A DNA stretch of 64,000 nt from Novipirellula galeiformis (GCF_007860095.1 NZ_SJPT01000003.1:765764-829763), one strand, 5' to 3'. Positions 44,439-54,921 are shown, counted from the first letter of the stretch. A program made the numbers and translations. The notes: generated from the sequence alone by a model not told the origin.

Positions 44439-45845
44439 CTAACAATTGATAACATTCACCGCCAGCCCGCCGAGACTTGTTTCTTTGTACTTCGATTGCA
44501 TATCGACGCCGGTTTGCCGCATCGTCTCGATTACCTTGTCGAGCGAAACACAGTGTTCACCGTCCCCATACAAAACGGCCAACCGAGCGGCGTTGATCGC
44601 TTTGACCGCCCCCATCGCATTGCGTTCAATGCAGGGCACCTGAACCAACCCCGCGACTGGATCACAGGTCAGCCCAAGGTTGTGTTCCATGCCGATTTCT
44701 GCGGCGTTCTCAATCTGAGCCGGCGTCCCGCCCATGACCGCGGCAAGCCCGGCGGCGGCCATCGAACAAGCAACGCCGACTTCGCCCTGGCAGCCCATTT
44801 CCGCTGCGGACAAAGACGCGTTGCGTTTGTAAAGCATGCCAATCGCCGCGGCGGTTCGCAAAAACGTGTGAATCGCTTGGCGGCTGACGTTCGGAGTGAA
44901 GCGATCGTAAAACGCCAACACTGCAGGGATTACCCCCGCAGCGCCGTTGGTAGGTGCAGTCACGACGCGTCCTCCGGCTGCGTTTTCCTCATTGACCGCC
45001 AGTGCAAAGAGGGTCACCCAATCGATGTTCATCAACGGATCGATTGCCAAGTTGGCGGCAACATTGTCGATACCCGAACGCAAATGCATCATTAGCTTTT
45101 GATAGATTCCCGGCGCGCGACGACGCAGGTTCAACCCTCCCGGCAACACACCCTCCCGATGACAACCGGTTTCAATACTGTGCTTCATCGCTTGCCAGAT
45201 GTCTTCGAGTTGTTGTTCGATTTCCGCTGCGGTTCCAATAGCGAGTTCATTTTGTTGCACGAGCTCGCTAATCGTGAGCTCGTGTTGTTTGCAGAGCGAC
45301 AACAGCTCAGCAGCGTTGTGAAACGGAAAGGGAACGTCCTGCTCGCGACTGAGCGGGTTGGATGAACCCGCAAGTTCTTTATCCTCAACGACAAACCCTC
45401 CGCCGACCGAAAGGTAGGTTTTCCTCAGCAACGTCCCCCCCTCCACGGACAACGCCGTGCAACGAATTCCGTTGGGATGCTCGGGCAGAAACGTATCACC
45501 TCGAAACACAAGATCCCGCTTCAGCTGAAAGTCCAGCTCGTGTTTTCCAAGCCACCGAAGCGTTCCGCTGGATCGGATTTTTTCAAAGCGCACGTCAATC
45601 GATTCGGGATCGACTGTGCGTGGATGTTCACCGCACAATCCGAGCACCGCCGCGCGGTCGGTACGGTGCCCAATTCCGGTCAGCGCCAAGGAGCCAAACA
45701 ATTCGACAACGATTCGATCCACTCGCTCAGCCGCGACCGTCTCGTTGAGCTCCGTCACGAAACGCCGAGTTGCAATCATCGGCCCAACGGTATGCGAACT
45801 GCTTGGGCCAATCCCAATTTTCAACAGTTCAAACATGCTAATCAT
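44439..45845 (-). CDS. sdaA: L-serine dehydratase, iron-sulfur type, single chain
   Basis: The 468-residue protein contains both parts of the single-chain enzyme: a beta part ([20 protein letters not shown] at the start) and an alpha part with the iron-sulfur cysteines in [16 protein letters not shown] and [18 protein letters not shown]. It converts L-serine to pyruvate and ammonia in the cytoplasm with an oxygen-sensitive [4Fe-4S] cluster. Length fits the E. coli SdaA/SdaB type (about 455). The ATG at 45845 is used; a Met three codons later is possible. The product pyruvate feeds the acetyl-CoA node. Confidence 0.96.
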   Translation of the reverse strand: MISMFELLKIGIGPSSSHTVGPMIATRRFVTELNETVAAERVDRIVVELFGSLALTGIGHRTDRAAVLGLCGEHPRTVDPESIDVRFEKIRSSGTLRWLGKHELDFQLKRDLVFRGDTFLPEHPNGIRCTALSVEGGTLLRKTYLSVGGGFVVEDKELAGSSNPLSREQDVPFPFHNAAELLSLCKQHELTISELVQQNELAIGTAAEIEQQLEDIWQAMKHSIETGCHREGVLPGGLNLRRRAPGIYQKLMMHLRSGIDNVAANLAIDPLMNIDWVTLFALAVNEENAAGGRVVTAPTNGAAGVIPAVLAFYDRFTPNVSRQAIHTFLRTAAAIGMLYKRNASLSAAEMGCQGEVGVACSMAAAGLAAVMGGTPAQIENAAEIGMEHNLGLTCDPVAGLVQVPCIERNAMGAVKAINAARLAVLYGDGEHCVSLDKVIETMRQTGVDMQSKYKETSLGGLAVNVINC

Positions 45846-46165
45846 CGTCGCGAAATCCTCGTGCGGGGTCCTTGATCATGGTCAATGCAATGCCAAGTCG
45901 ATATGGTGGCAGTGAACGTAACCGATACGTGCTCGTCGAGTAACCGAGATGGGCACGCCCCTTGTTCACCAACCTGTGCCGAGCGATGCTTGAGGGTGAG
46001 ATTGGGGGGAGAGACGGTACCTGCCCGGCTCGCTAAATTCTGAAAACGCCCTGCGTCACGGAATCCATGTGTTCCTGATTCGATGTTCCTGATTTTAAGC
46101 GTGGGCCTGATTTTCAACGCGGGCTCGACTACCTTTCATTCTATCCGATCACGCTTTATACCTCG
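45846..46165. other. Divergent spacer between sdaA and thiD
   Basis: About 320 bases without a gene. It holds a degenerate tandem repeat at 46074-46123. I looked for a TPP riboswitch before thiD and did not find its conserved blocks. Confidence 0.5.
46074..46123. repeat. Degenerate 18-bp tandem repeat before thiD
   Basis: CCTGATTTTAAGCGTGGG (46088-46105) is followed by CCTGATTTTCAACGCGGG (46106-46123); a shorter, related CCTGATTCGATGTT copy precedes them at 46074. Confidence 0.85.
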
Positions 46166-46957
46166 TTGACTTTGGAGCCCCTCCCCTTGTCCGTTGCCTT
46201 GACCATCGCTGGATCCGATCCATCCGGTGGAGCCGGTTTGCAAGCCGATTTAAAAACATTTCATGCTCACGGAGTTTATGGAATGAGCGTGGTGACATTG
46301 CTGACCGTGCAAAACACACAAACCGTCGACGCCATCGAAATGCTAACCCCTGATTTTGCACTCGCTCAACTGGCGGTTGTCCTGGACGATATTCCGCCGA
46401 TGGCGGCTAAGACCGGCGCGCTTGGCAATGCCGCGATGATCGAAGCGATTGCCGCACGCGCATCGTCGTTTCGTTTTCCCTTGGTCGTCGACCCCGTGAT
46501 GATTAGCAAGCACGGCGTACCGTTGATGGAGGAATCCGCCATCGCGATGCTGCGGCGATCGCTGTTGCCCCACGCCTTTCTGGTCACGCCCAACCAGATG
46601 GAAGCTGCCAGTTTAGCGGAAATCGACGTTTACGATTTGGAAACCATGGAAGCGTCCGCTCGGATCCTGTGCGAAAGGGGCGCGAAAAATGTGCTAGTCA
46701 AAGGGGGGCGGGTTGGCTCGGAATCAATCGATTTGTTAGTCACTTGCGATGGGGCATACCCGATCGGTGGCCCCTGGATTCCCACCCAAAGTACCCATGG
46801 CACGGGGTGCGTTTTATCGGCGGCAATCACCGCGCGTTTAGCCAAGGGCGAATCGTTGTGGGAAGCGGTCACCGGAGCCAAAAGCTTCATTCTCGATGCA
46901 ATTCGCACTGCACCGTCCTTGGGTAAAGGACTTGGTCCTGTGAATTTGTTACAGTAA
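46166..46957 (+). CDS. thiD: Hydroxymethylpyrimidine/phosphomethylpyrimidine kinase
   Basis: The 263-residue protein has the ThiD hallmarks: LTIAGSDPSGGAGLQADLKTF at the start, the VVDPVMISKHG block at about residue 110, TPNQMEAASL, and the anion-hole STHGTGCVLSAAITA at about 210. It phosphorylates HMP and HMP-P in thiamine synthesis. The start is uncertain: the TTG at 46166 is the longest, with further TTG codons shortly after; there is no clear ribosome-binding site. No other thiamine gene is adjacent and no TPP riboswitch is seen, so this may be a salvage enzyme. Confidence 0.93.
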   Translation: MTLEPLPLSVALTIAGSDPSGGAGLQADLKTFHAHGVYGMSVVTLLTVQNTQTVDAIEMLTPDFALAQLAVVLDDIPPMAAKTGALGNAAMIEAIAARASSFRFPLVVDPVMISKHGVPLMEESAIAMLRRSLLPHAFLVTPNQMEAASLAEIDVYDLETMEASARILCERGAKNVLVKGGRVGSESIDLLVTCDGAYPIGGPWIPTQSTHGTGCVLSAAITARLAKGESLWEAVTGAKSFILDAIRTAPSLGKGLGPVNLLQ

Positions 46958-47179
46958 TTCGAATGCGATGATCGGCTTGGTGTGGTGTCATCCCTTGTTC
47001 TGAAACCAAAAGGACCAAGCCTCGTGAAATTCATGCTCGACGGTCGCGTTCCCCTAACCACGGCGGTTACCAATGAGTGCTGCGGGGAATGAACGCGTCT
47101 CTTGCCTGACTCCGCTCGCTTGCACGTACATGGCGATCAAAGGGGTTGGGAGAGTGGAAAAAATGGAAAAAGGGATTCG

Positions 47180-48025
47180 GTGACTCAAATCAAAAGCGAT
47201 GTGGGGCCAATTGTCGATGTGAATGCGACCGGATCTCGGGAGCAGCCGATTGAGGACCAAACTCCGTCGCGTTCGCCTCGGCGTTTGACGCAACGGTTGC
47301 AATTACAAAGGAATTTACAACCTGAATTGATGGATGATCCCGCGTTGCCACGCGGCGAACACAAGCTCGCACTCGCGGGGTTGGCACGGCTAAATCGTTT
47401 CAGCGGTGTTGCCGGAGTGATGTATCGTCAATTGCGCCGTATCGCTCGAGACCGCTCTCGCCCCTTGAGGATTCTTGATGTGGCCAGCGGGGCGGGCGAC
47501 GTTCCCGTTCATTGGGCGCAACGCGCCAAACGAGAGGGAATCAAGATGCAGATCACTGCACTCGATATCAGCTCGGTGGCGCTCGAGGAGCAGCAACGGC
47601 GAGCCGCCCAGGCCGAGGTAAAGGTTCGCTCCGAGCAATGGGATTGCCTCGCCAAGTCGCTCCCCCATGGGTTCGATGTCGTGACATGTTCCTTGTTCAT
47701 GCATCATCTTGCCGACCCTCAGGCGACGTTTCTGTTGCGTTCGATGCATGCGGCAACCGACGATGCTGTCATCATTTGTGATCTTGAGCGATCGAGCCTG
47801 AACTTGGGCTTGGTTGCCTTCGCAGCCAAGCTGCTGTCTCGATCGCACGTCGTTCATACCGATGCCGTGCTCAGCGTACACGGGGCGTACACTCGCAATG
47901 AGTTTTCGACCCTCGCCGAAGCCGCCCTCGGGGTTCCGGTTACGATTCGGGGGGCGTTTCCATGTCGCTTTATCGCGTCGTTCGAAAAAACGGTGGCGAT
48001 GGACCGTTTGGGTGCGACGCGATGA
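47180..48025 (+). CDS. Class I SAM-dependent methyltransferase
   Basis: The protein has SAM motif I as RILDVASGAGDVPVHWAQ and a following acidic ITALDISSVALEEQQ, then FDVVTCSLFMHHLADPQ as motif II/post region, the UbiE-like order. The GTG at 47180 has AGGG close upstream and gives 281 residues; the frame is open to a TTG at 47102. The stop overlaps the next start as ATGA, so it is coupled to an FAD reductase. In other bacteria such methyltransferase plus reductase pairs flank type III polyketide synthases; no synthase is present here. The substrate is unknown. Confidence 0.85.
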   Translation: MTQIKSDVGPIVDVNATGSREQPIEDQTPSRSPRRLTQRLQLQRNLQPELMDDPALPRGEHKLALAGLARLNRFSGVAGVMYRQLRRIARDRSRPLRILDVASGAGDVPVHWAQRAKREGIKMQITALDISSVALEEQQRRAAQAEVKVRSEQWDCLAKSLPHGFDVVTCSLFMHHLADPQATFLLRSMHAATDDAVIICDLERSSLNLGLVAFAAKLLSRSHVVHTDAVLSVHGAYTRNEFSTLAEAALGVPVTIRGAFPCRFIASFEKTVAMDRLGATR

Positions 48026-49146
48026 CCGGATCGACCGTCACATCGCAGCGAAAGGACTCGCGGGTGTTGATTATTGGTGGTGGCGTCGCCGGCACCGCGT
48101 GCGCGTTGCGACTGAGATCGCTGGGAATGGCGGTCGATTTGGTTGAAAAAGCGACCTTTCCCCGTCCCAAGGTTTGCGGCTGCTGTATCGGGGAAGCGGG
48201 GCTGCATGCGTTTTCGCAATTGGGACTACGTGACCGCGTTTGGGAACGCGCCGCAATCACCAACCGCTGGTCCGCTTCGCTTGGCGGTCGACGCATCGAG
48301 CTCGCCATTCCCGCCGGGGTGGCGATCTCTCGGGAAGTGTTGGATCCATTGATGTTGGAGTCGGCGATCGAAGCCGGCGCCCAGGTGACAACAAATTGCA
48401 CTGCGAGGATCGAGAGTGTGGATCCTCGCTCCGTCTCGGTGAAACTCGAGCACAACGCCACGACGGTCACGGCGAACTATGAATGTGTGGTGATTGCGTC
48501 AGGCTTGCGGACGGGAGGCATGAAGGACTTGTTGCCATGGACCGAGATGCCGCGCGGCCCGTTTGGGGTTTCCTTCATGGCATCTTCGACAGACGTCGAG
48601 CCTGGCGTCATCTACATGGCGTGTAACAAGGATGGCTATGTAGGCATGGTCAAATTAGCCGATGGACGTGTCGATGTGGCTGCGGCACTAAACTCGGGGG
48701 CAACATCGGCCGCCGTCGGCACCCCGATGACTCGAGTGCAATCGATCCTTGCCTCCAGCCAGTTCGCCCCTGTGGTTTTGTCGGATCCAAGCACACTGAT
48801 GACGACGCCGCCCCTGCGAAGGGCCAGACAAACCGGTAACGGACGGTTGCTTGCGATTGGCGACGCCGCCGGGTACGTCGAACCGTTTACCGGTGAAGGG
48901 ATGACATGGGGCATGCAAGGGGGAATCGCGGCCGCTGAATTGATCGCGACCCAAAAGGGTCACCTGCAAACCGTCGGGGATGAGTGGAACCAAAAACTCG
49001 AGACATTATTGCGTAGCAGGAAGCGAACGTGTCGATTCGTCACCACGGCGTTGCGTTCACCCACCGTATGTCGAATCGCCGCCAACACGCTGACTTGGTT
49101 CCCAAGCCTAGCGACGCCACTGCTAAGAAGCATGAACAAGACCTAG
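48022..49146 (+). CDS. FAD-dependent oxidoreductase, geranylgeranyl-reductase-like
   Basis: The 374-residue flavoprotein has the dinucleotide motif VLIIGGGVAGTACALRLRSLG, a PKVCGCCIGEAGLHAF segment typical of geranylgeranyl-reductase/halogenase-like proteins, and the second FAD motif AIGDAAGYVEPFTGEGMTWGMQGG. It would reduce or oxidise a prenyl or polyketide-like substrate. The ATG at 48022 overlaps the upstream stop (ATGA); the frame is open 20 codons earlier but that start lies inside the methyltransferase gene. It is followed, in convergent direction, by a second methyltransferase. Confidence 0.87.
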   Translation: MTGSTVTSQRKDSRVLIIGGGVAGTACALRLRSLGMAVDLVEKATFPRPKVCGCCIGEAGLHAFSQLGLRDRVWERAAITNRWSASLGGRRIELAIPAGVAISREVLDPLMLESAIEAGAQVTTNCTARIESVDPRSVSVKLEHNATTVTANYECVVIASGLRTGGMKDLLPWTEMPRGPFGVSFMASSTDVEPGVIYMACNKDGYVGMVKLADGRVDVAAALNSGATSAAVGTPMTRVQSILASSQFAPVVLSDPSTLMTTPPLRRARQTGNGRLLAIGDAAGYVEPFTGEGMTWGMQGGIAAAELIATQKGHLQTVGDEWNQKLETLLRSRKRTCRFVTTALRSPTVCRIAANTLTWFPSLATPLLRSMNKT

Positions 49147-49234
49147 TGCGACAACGTTAAAGATCGTGACCGCCGAGGGTCGCTCTCAATGGGGACGTGA
49201 GAGACGTCGCGGTGGCCGAGCCACGGAATGAGTC

Positions 49235-50071
49235 CTAATCGTTTTTCACCGCGATGATGGCGCCATATTGCATCGCACCGCTGCGGTAGGCATTCAAGAG
49301 CGTATCGAAGCCGTCAATGAACGCGACTTGATCCTTGTCGAGAAATTTGGCGATGTGACGAACGCCGGTGCGGGCGACACGTTGTTTGCAAATCTCCCAC
49401 GTCTTTGCGGTTCGCTCGGTCCAGTCGACGTTCTCTCGGATCGTCAATCCCGCCGCTTCAATCCAGCTCGCATAGTCCTTGCGTGTTGCGAGTGACGGAC
49501 AGACAAAACGCCGGCAAACCTCTTCGACTTGTGCACGATGGCTGGTTTGTGTCGTGTCTTCCCCCTCGAACCAAGCACCGATTGCCATTCGGCCACCGGG
49601 ACGGAGCCAACGCGCTGAACGACGAAAGAACGCGGGTTTATCAAACAGATGCTCGGTGCACTCGATGCTCCACATGACGTCAAACGCATCGTCGGCAAAC
49701 TCAATTGACTCCGCATCACCGGCAAGGAAACGCGTCTTGGTGGTGACCCCATGGAGTCGAGCGGAGAGGGACGCCCAACGCCGTTGCAACGGGCTGAGCG
49801 TGACTCCGGTGACGTCACAACCGCGGCGCTGGGCAAGTCGGATCGAGGATCCCCCCATGCCACAACCGATGTCGACAATGGTGTCGGTCGAGCTGATTTC
49901 GCACATCGCGGCGAGCGTATCGGTGAGCTGGCATTGGGCCTCCCCGGGAGATTCGTCTCCATTCCAAAGGCCGTGATGAATGTGGGGCCCCCAGAGCAAA
50001 CGGTAAAAGAGCGTTCCCAGTTGATAATGAGCGCGAATGGTCGCCTTCTGAACACCTTGGACCACAATCAT
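49235..50071 (-). CDS. SAM-dependent methyltransferase, tocopherol/cyclopropane-synthase-like
   Basis: The 278-residue protein begins with a helical lead that contains HYQLGTLFYRLLWGPHIHHGLW, the family signature of gamma-tocopherol, sterol and mycolate/cyclopropane-type methyltransferases, followed by SAM motif I IVDIGCGMGGSSIRLAQ and DVMWSIECTEHLFDKPAFF. It probably methylates a lipid or phenolic quinone-like molecule at a membrane. The ATG at 50071 has TGGAG about ten bases upstream. It converges on the FAD reductase gene. The pair of methyltransferases around a reductase suggests a small-molecule pathway, which is inference. Confidence 0.87.
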   Translation of the reverse strand: MIVVQGVQKATIRAHYQLGTLFYRLLWGPHIHHGLWNGDESPGEAQCQLTDTLAAMCEISSTDTIVDIGCGMGGSSIRLAQRRGCDVTGVTLSPLQRRWASLSARLHGVTTKTRFLAGDAESIEFADDAFDVMWSIECTEHLFDKPAFFRRSARWLRPGGRMAIGAWFEGEDTTQTSHRAQVEEVCRRFVCPSLATRKDYASWIEAAGLTIRENVDWTERTAKTWEICKQRVARTGVRHIAKFLDKDQVAFIDGFDTLLNAYRSGAMQYGAIIAVKND

Positions 50072-50422
50072 CGCGAGCTAAGCTCCATCACGAGGGAAAT
50101 GACAAGGACGCCTCGATTACATTCGTAATTTTAGCTTTATCGCCCCCGCATCGCCATCAATTTCGGATTTCCCGCTGCGTTGCGAAACACCATCGCAGCG
50201 TCATGCGGGGCCCGCGTTTTGTCATTGGCGAGCGTGTCCGAACCGCGCCTCCCTCGCTCCCCCCCTCGTGAAATTGCGTTATTGCCGGCTTTCCTAGCAA
50301 GTCATAACCCGATGGGCCAGCGAGGGAAAAACTAGGGTTCTACACCCCGGCGGTACTTCCCATTAAGGTGTGGGACCGTGAACGAACTACTGAACCATTC
50401 TGAATAGAAGGCTGCGAAGCGA
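50072..50422. other. Divergent spacer without a gene
   Basis: About 350 bases between a leftward methyltransferase and a rightward PfkB kinase. I see no gene, repeat or clear promoter box. Confidence 0.5.
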
Positions 50423-51418
50423 ATGACGTCGTATGATGTACTTGGTGTTGGGAATGCATTGGTGGATATCCAAGCAAGAGTCGAAGATGCGATCCTCGGT
50501 GAACTGGCGATCGACAAGGGGATCATGACCCTCGTGGATGATCAACAGCAAGCGAGCGTGTTGAATCGGCTCAATGGACGTCCTTTGAACCGTTGTGCAG
50601 GTGGTTCGGCGGCGAACACCATCGTGGCGGTCGCCGAATTCGGTGGCACCGCAGCCTTCATCGCGAAGATTGGTGAAGACGAAGTCGGTGACTTTTTCCT
50701 GAAAGACATGCGCGACTTGGGAATCAAAATCGATATTGATCCGACCCCAGCGGCACCCACCGGAACCTGTGCCGTCCTGATCACGGACGACGCTCAGCGA
50801 ACGATGATGACGAACCTGGGGGCGTCCGCAACGCTGCAAGCAACCGATATCGATGAGTCATTGATCAAGGCCTCTAAGTACGTCTACGTCGAAGGCTATT
50901 TGTTGACGGGTGAGTCGACCAAGGCGGCGGCTTATCGAGCGATGGACCTAGCCAAGCAGCACGGGGTGAAGGTGGCGCTGACCGCATCGGACCCCTTCTT
51001 AGTGAATATGATTCGCGACGAAATATGGGACTTGATCACCGGCCCCGTTGACTTGTTCTTCTGTAACGAAGAGGAAGCGAAAAGTTTGACTGGCGAGTCG
51101 GACCCCATCGCCTGTGCCGCAAAAATTCATCAGCATGCTGAAAATGTGGCGCTCACGCTCGGAGCCAAGGGCTCCCTTGTGATGCACGGTGGCGAAGCGT
51201 TTCCGATCGAAGGGGTCGACGTGAAAGCGATCGATACCACCGGAGCGGGCGATATGTACGCCGGTGCGATGTTGTATGCGATCACCAACGGCATGGATTG
51301 GCGACACGCGGGGCACTTAGCCTCGCAAGCTTCCGCGCGAGTGGTTTCGCAAATGGGCGCTAGACTGGACCAAAAGTTTACCGCGGCCGAGATCCAAGCG
51401 CTCAGCATTTTGAGCTAG
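50423..51418 (+). CDS. PfkB-family (adenosine/sugar) kinase
   Basis: The 331-residue protein has PfkB signature 1 as [18 protein letters not shown] followed by [10 protein letters not shown], and signature 2 as [17 protein letters not shown] with the catalytic Asp of GAGD. The N-terminal [15 protein letters not shown] and overall sequence resemble adenosine-kinase-like members of planctomycetes and proteobacteria. It would phosphorylate adenosine or a sugar with ATP. Its stop is close to a convergent coaX gene, separated by 52 bases with a small hairpin. The exact substrate is not determined by motifs. Confidence 0.9.
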   Translation: MTSYDVLGVGNALVDIQARVEDAILGELAIDKGIMTLVDDQQQASVLNRLNGRPLNRCAGGSAANTIVAVAEFGGTAAFIAKIGEDEVGDFFLKDMRDLGIKIDIDPTPAAPTGTCAVLITDDAQRTMMTNLGASATLQATDIDESLIKASKYVYVEGYLLTGESTKAAAYRAMDLAKQHGVKVALTASDPFLVNMIRDEIWDLITGPVDLFFCNEEEAKSLTGESDPIACAAKIHQHAENVALTLGAKGSLVMHGGEAFPIEGVDVKAIDTTGAGDMYAGAMLYAITNGMDWRHAGHLASQASARVVSQMGARLDQKFTAAEIQALSILS

Positions 51419-51437
51419 GGATCGCGCCAGCGATACT

Positions 51438-51461
51438 GCATGCGGTCTAAACACCGCGTGC
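51438..51461. terminator. Possible shared terminator hairpin between convergent genes
   Basis: GCATGCGGT (51438-51446) pairs with ACCGCGTGC (51453-51461) with one G-T wobble around a 6-base loop. Only a weak T-rich stretch follows on the + strand, so it is uncertain. Confidence 0.4.
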
Positions 51462-51470
51462 CTTGATTCT

Positions 51471-52277
51471 TTAGCCGAGGTCAAGCAGGCCTTGGCAAAC
51501 GAGATGCGGGTGCATGACATGTTCGTGTTTGATGTGTGGCGAAATCACAGGGGCGTCCCCACCACAAAGGATCACGACGCGTTGCGGGGTGGCACCGTCG
51601 AATCCGCAATCGTAGTGAGCAATCAAACGATCGATCGATGCGGTGACACTCGTTAACACCCCCAACCGAATCGCTTGAACGGTATTGCGTCCGGGAATGG
51701 TAAGCGGATCGGCATTGGTCCAATCAATCGTCGGCAACGCAGCGGTACCCATCGTCAATGCGGTGGTTTGCAGGTTTAGCCCTGGCAGAATCGCCCCGCC
51801 CACAAAACACCCCGAGGCATCGACCAAGTCGACCGTTACGGCCGACCCCGCGTCGATCACGACCAACGGGACGGCGTATCGATTCCGTGCGGCGTAGGCA
51901 CTGAGCAATCGATCGATCCCCACTTTATCGGGCGAATCAATCTCGATTGACATCGGTACGTCGCGATAGCTGATCGGACGCAGGGTGGCGTTTGGAAACG
52001 ATCGTTCGACTTGTTTACAAAGCTGATCCGACGCACGTCGGTTCACACTGGCAATTCGCCACTCCTGTGGCGCAAGCGACGTCTCACCGCAATCTTGATC
52101 ACGGATCCAATCGGCAATGCTCTCATCCCATCGCGGACGATCCAACGCAAACGATCGGCAGCTCGATTCGAGGTTCATTGCAAACGCAGGGTTCGCATCG
52201 GCCCCCTGCGGCCGGAGTGATAATTTGACTGCGGTATTACCCACATCGACCGCGATCACACCAGACGACCGCTTCAC
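51471..52277 (-). CDS. coaX: Type III pantothenate kinase
   Basis: The 268-residue protein shows the CoaX pattern: [15 protein letters not shown] at the start (D-x-G-N-T phosphate-binding loop), [34 protein letters not shown] (with G-x-D-R and D-A-G-S), and [15 protein letters not shown]. It carries out the first step of CoA synthesis and is not inhibited by CoA in known members. The start overlaps the Obg stop by four bases (leftward ATGA), so it forms a coupled pair with obg. Confidence 0.94.
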   Translation of the reverse strand: MKRSSGVIAVDVGNTAVKLSLRPQGADANPAFAMNLESSCRSFALDRPRWDESIADWIRDQDCGETSLAPQEWRIASVNRRASDQLCKQVERSFPNATLRPISYRDVPMSIEIDSPDKVGIDRLLSAYAARNRYAVPLVVIDAGSAVTVDLVDASGCFVGGAILPGLNLQTTALTMGTAALPTIDWTNADPLTIPGRNTVQAIRLGVLTSVTASIDRLIAHYDCGFDGATPQRVVILCGGDAPVISPHIKHEHVMHPHLVCQGLLDLG

Positions 52278-53482
52278 GTTGCGTCCTCAGATTTCGACTT
52301 CGACTTTTCAAGCGACGTTTCGAGGTCAAAGTCACGCGGAGGGTTTGCATCGGAGAGCATTGCGGTGGCACCCGACAAGTGCGGCGGCAAACGCCTCGGC
52401 GGCTTAGGTGCTTCATCGGAATCGGACACAACTTCCGACACGACTTCGGCGACCGGCGCGTTTTTGTTTGCTTTGGCCACCAACAGTGCATTGCGTCGCT
52501 TTTGCACCCGTTCCATGATTTCGTTTTTTAATTCATCAAGCCCCTCTCCATTGAGGGCGCTGATCATACGAACTTGTTTTCCGGTGGCATCGGCTAGCGC
52601 TTGACGCAATTCCTCAGCCCCCTCCATCTCCGACTTGCTGACGACCAAAATCTCCTCACGATCACCAAGAGATGCATCGTACTGAGTCAGTTCGCTACGA
52701 ATGGCGTGGTAGTTGTGAAGTGGATCGGTTCCGTCGGTCGGGGCGGGTTCCACGAGATGGACCAACAACCCCGCGCGTTCGACATGTCGCAAGAATTCGT
52801 GTCCAAGTCCAATCCCTTCGCTGGCCCCTTCGATCAAGCCGGGAATATCCGCCAATACAAACGAGCGTTCGATTCCAATTTCGACGATGCCGAGATTGGG
52901 ATGCTTGGTCGTGAACGGGTAGTCGGCAATCTCGGGCCGCGCGCTGGTGATCCGACTCAACAAGGTGCTCTTGCCCGCGTTGGGCATCCCCACCAAGCCG
53001 ACGTCAGCGATCGATTTCAACTCGAGGATCACATCGCGTGATTCCCCCATTTCGCCCATCGTTTTGTCACGTGGCGCTCGGTTCGTACTCGATTTGAACG
53101 ACGCGTTACCGCGTCCTCCTTTGCCACCTCGGGCGACCACAAATTGATCGCCTGGCTCGGCCAAGTCTTTGATCACGAATCCATTGTCGGCATCAATGAC
53201 GGTCGTCCCGGGTGGAACGAACAAACGTTGATCGCGCCCCCGTCGACCGTTTCGCATTGAACCTTGGCCGGGTTGGCCTTTGGTGGCTCGGTACATTCGC
53301 CGGTTCGCGAAGGCAGCCAATGAGTTGACGCCGTCGCGCGCCTCTAGGATTAAACTGGCACCTTCGCCGCCATCACCCCCGTCGGGGCCACCGCGTGGAA
53401 CGAATTTCTCTCGTCGGAAACTCATACAGCCATCACCACCTTTGCCGGCGTGAAGCTCGATTCGAACGCGATCAACAAACAT
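52274..53482 (-). CDS. obgE: Obg/CgtA GTPase
   Basis: The 402-residue protein has the glycine-rich Obg fold ([22 protein letters not shown], with [12 protein letters not shown]) to about residue 158, then a GTPase domain with G1 [12 protein letters not shown]3 [12 protein letters not shown] and SKSE in the G4 position (usual N-K-x-D replaced). The C-terminus is a 65-residue Lys/Glu/Pro-rich tail and not a TGS or OCT domain. Obg is a ribosome-assembly and stress-linked GTPase. The G4 change from NKxD to VSKSE is typical of some lineages and may alter guanine specificity. The ATG at 53482 is clear. coaX follows with a four-base overlap. Confidence 0.95.
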   Translation of the reverse strand: MFVDRVRIELHAGKGGDGCMSFRREKFVPRGGPDGGDGGEGASLILEARDGVNSLAAFANRRMYRATKGQPGQGSMRNGRRGRDQRLFVPPGTTVIDADNGFVIKDLAEPGDQFVVARGGKGGRGNASFKSSTNRAPRDKTMGEMGESRDVILELKSIADVGLVGMPNAGKSTLLSRITSARPEIADYPFTTKHPNLGIVEIGIERSFVLADIPGLIEGASEGIGLGHEFLRHVERAGLLVHLVEPAPTDGTDPLHNYHAIRSELTQYDASLGDREEILVVSKSEMEGAEELRQALADATGKQVRMISALNGEGLDELKNEIMERVQKRRNALLVAKANKNAPVAEVVSEVVSDSDEAPKPPRRLPPHLSGATAMLSDANPPRDFDLETSLEKSKSKSEDAT

Positions 53483-53505
53483 GTTGTAGGATTCTTACAG
53501 AACAG

Positions 53506-53541
53506 AAAAACGGCTGACCCCCGCAAAATGGAGGTCAGCCG
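53506..53541 (-). terminator. Terminator of the exported protein gene at 53700
   Basis: On the minus strand CGGCTGACC pairs with GGTCAGCCG (arms at 53533-53541 and 53511-53519) around a 13-base loop, followed by five T. It separates the gene at 53700-54710 from obg. Confidence 0.85.
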
Positions 53542-53699
53542 CAGTTGGATGGTTAGAAACTTGCTGTGTGATCACGCGAAGCATTTTCTGTAGCGATTCT
53601 CGCTTGAGATTGGATGAACAAAATCAGTTCCCTCCCAAGGTCTGGTGAGTTCGGCTACCGCGAAACCCGCTTGAACTCAATACTGCAGCAAGCGTAATC

Positions 53700-54710
53700 C
53701 TATCGGAAAATCCATCGATAGTCGAGTCGTTCGTCGAGTCCATAGTGATCCAAGACGTTCCGCTGCTCCTTCGCTTTCTCGAAAGCTGGCACTCCGAAGC
53801 GAATCGTGTCTTCGGTTTGAGCAATCGCGTCCCCAGGACGGTAAAAGTTTAATTGCAGCGCCTTTTTACGGTATGGGGCTTTGGGTCCCTCACCGTCCTG
53901 TTGAAAGGCATTGGTGAGCCCGAACACATCGACGGAGAAATAATCCAACTTCGGATCGACATCTTCCCAAGTCGCAACCCCCCATACACCCGGAGCGGCG
54001 GCGTCGGTGGTTTGAGGCACCGCGACACGCGAAATCTCAACGGTGTTGTACAGCGGTGCCGTGATTTGTTCACGAATGGCAATCTTCTCCTTCGTGGCTG
54101 GCAACACTCGATCAAGGTATCGCTTGCCCGTAATCCGATTGTTCAACACCAGCATCGGGAAGATGCGACGCGACTCGTAGCTGACCGATTCGATCCGCTC
54201 ATAAACATCCTTGCCGCCGATCTCATCGGCAGCGGGACGCAAGTCGCCACCTAGATAACGAATTCGAAAGACCATGTACCAAATCAGTTTCCGTTGCAGC
54301 CGCCCGTCCGGTCGGGGAACATCCGTCAAGATTTGCCGCAGCGGTTTGAAGGCGAATTCAAAGCAGTAAATTTCACGCCGCAAAAAGACCTGCTGCGCCA
54401 TCTCCGCCAACATCCGGCTCCGCGGGTCAAAGTGGGGCACGCCCTCGGGATGCGAAGCACCGCCCCATAGAATTTCAGGATGTCCATCGAGCAAAGTCTG
54501 CAACGTCAGCGGACCATCGAACGTTTCCAATGGGTCCGGAGCCGGAGGAATGACCGTCACGACGCCTGGTGCGAACTTGGTTTGTTCCGTCGAAGAAGGA
54601 GCTTTCTCAGCATCTTCACTCTTCTTCTCCGCATCTTGTGCGAGCGTGTTGCTGAGAAAGGCAAAACATAGCCCAGAGGACAAAATGGCTCGACGAGAAA
54701 ACATTTTCAT
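53700..54710 (-). CDS. Exported protein of unknown function
   Basis: The 336-residue product starts MKMFSRRAILSSGLCFAFLSNTLAQ, a signal peptide with an SRR pair in front of the hydrophobic core, which could be Sec or Tat. A charged, low-complexity linker (AEKKSEDAEKAPSSTEQ) follows, then an ordered domain with aromatic-rich strands (YCFEFAFKPLRQILTDVPRPDG, IWYMVFRIRYLGGDLRP, GVWGVATWEDVDPKLDYFSVDVFGLTNAF). I do not recognise a family. The strand-rich end suggests a secreted beta protein. It has its own terminator and a 211-base gap to the next upstream gene. No function is assigned. Confidence 0.78.
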   Translation of the reverse strand: MKMFSRRAILSSGLCFAFLSNTLAQDAEKKSEDAEKAPSSTEQTKFAPGVVTVIPPAPDPLETFDGPLTLQTLLDGHPEILWGGASHPEGVPHFDPRSRMLAEMAQQVFLRREIYCFEFAFKPLRQILTDVPRPDGRLQRKLIWYMVFRIRYLGGDLRPAADEIGGKDVYERIESVSYESRRIFPMLVLNNRITGKRYLDRVLPATKEKIAIREQITAPLYNTVEISRVAVPQTTDAAAPGVWGVATWEDVDPKLDYFSVDVFGLTNAFQQDGEGPKAPYRKKALQLNFYRPGDAIAQTEDTIRFGVPAFEKAKEQRNVLDHYGLDERLDYRWIFR

Positions 54711-54921
54711 ACCATCAGTGTGGTGGGGAAATTTTTACGGCAATGATGTCGTAGACGAAATGAGGCCGTCGACGATTCGGAAGCGACTGAAGGACTCGCT
54801 GCGAACCGCTTCGGACCCGCTTGCTCGAAACACAAGCTTGCTCAAAACAATGAGCCCAAGCGAAGGGATCGACGCCAGCAGGGGACGACGATCCCGTCCG
54901 ACGTCGCCAGCAACGCGGCAG

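Noticed and set aside
45846-46165. TPP riboswitch upstream of thiD
   Set aside because: The conserved CTGAGA and ACCTGAT blocks of the TPP aptamer are not present in the right order.
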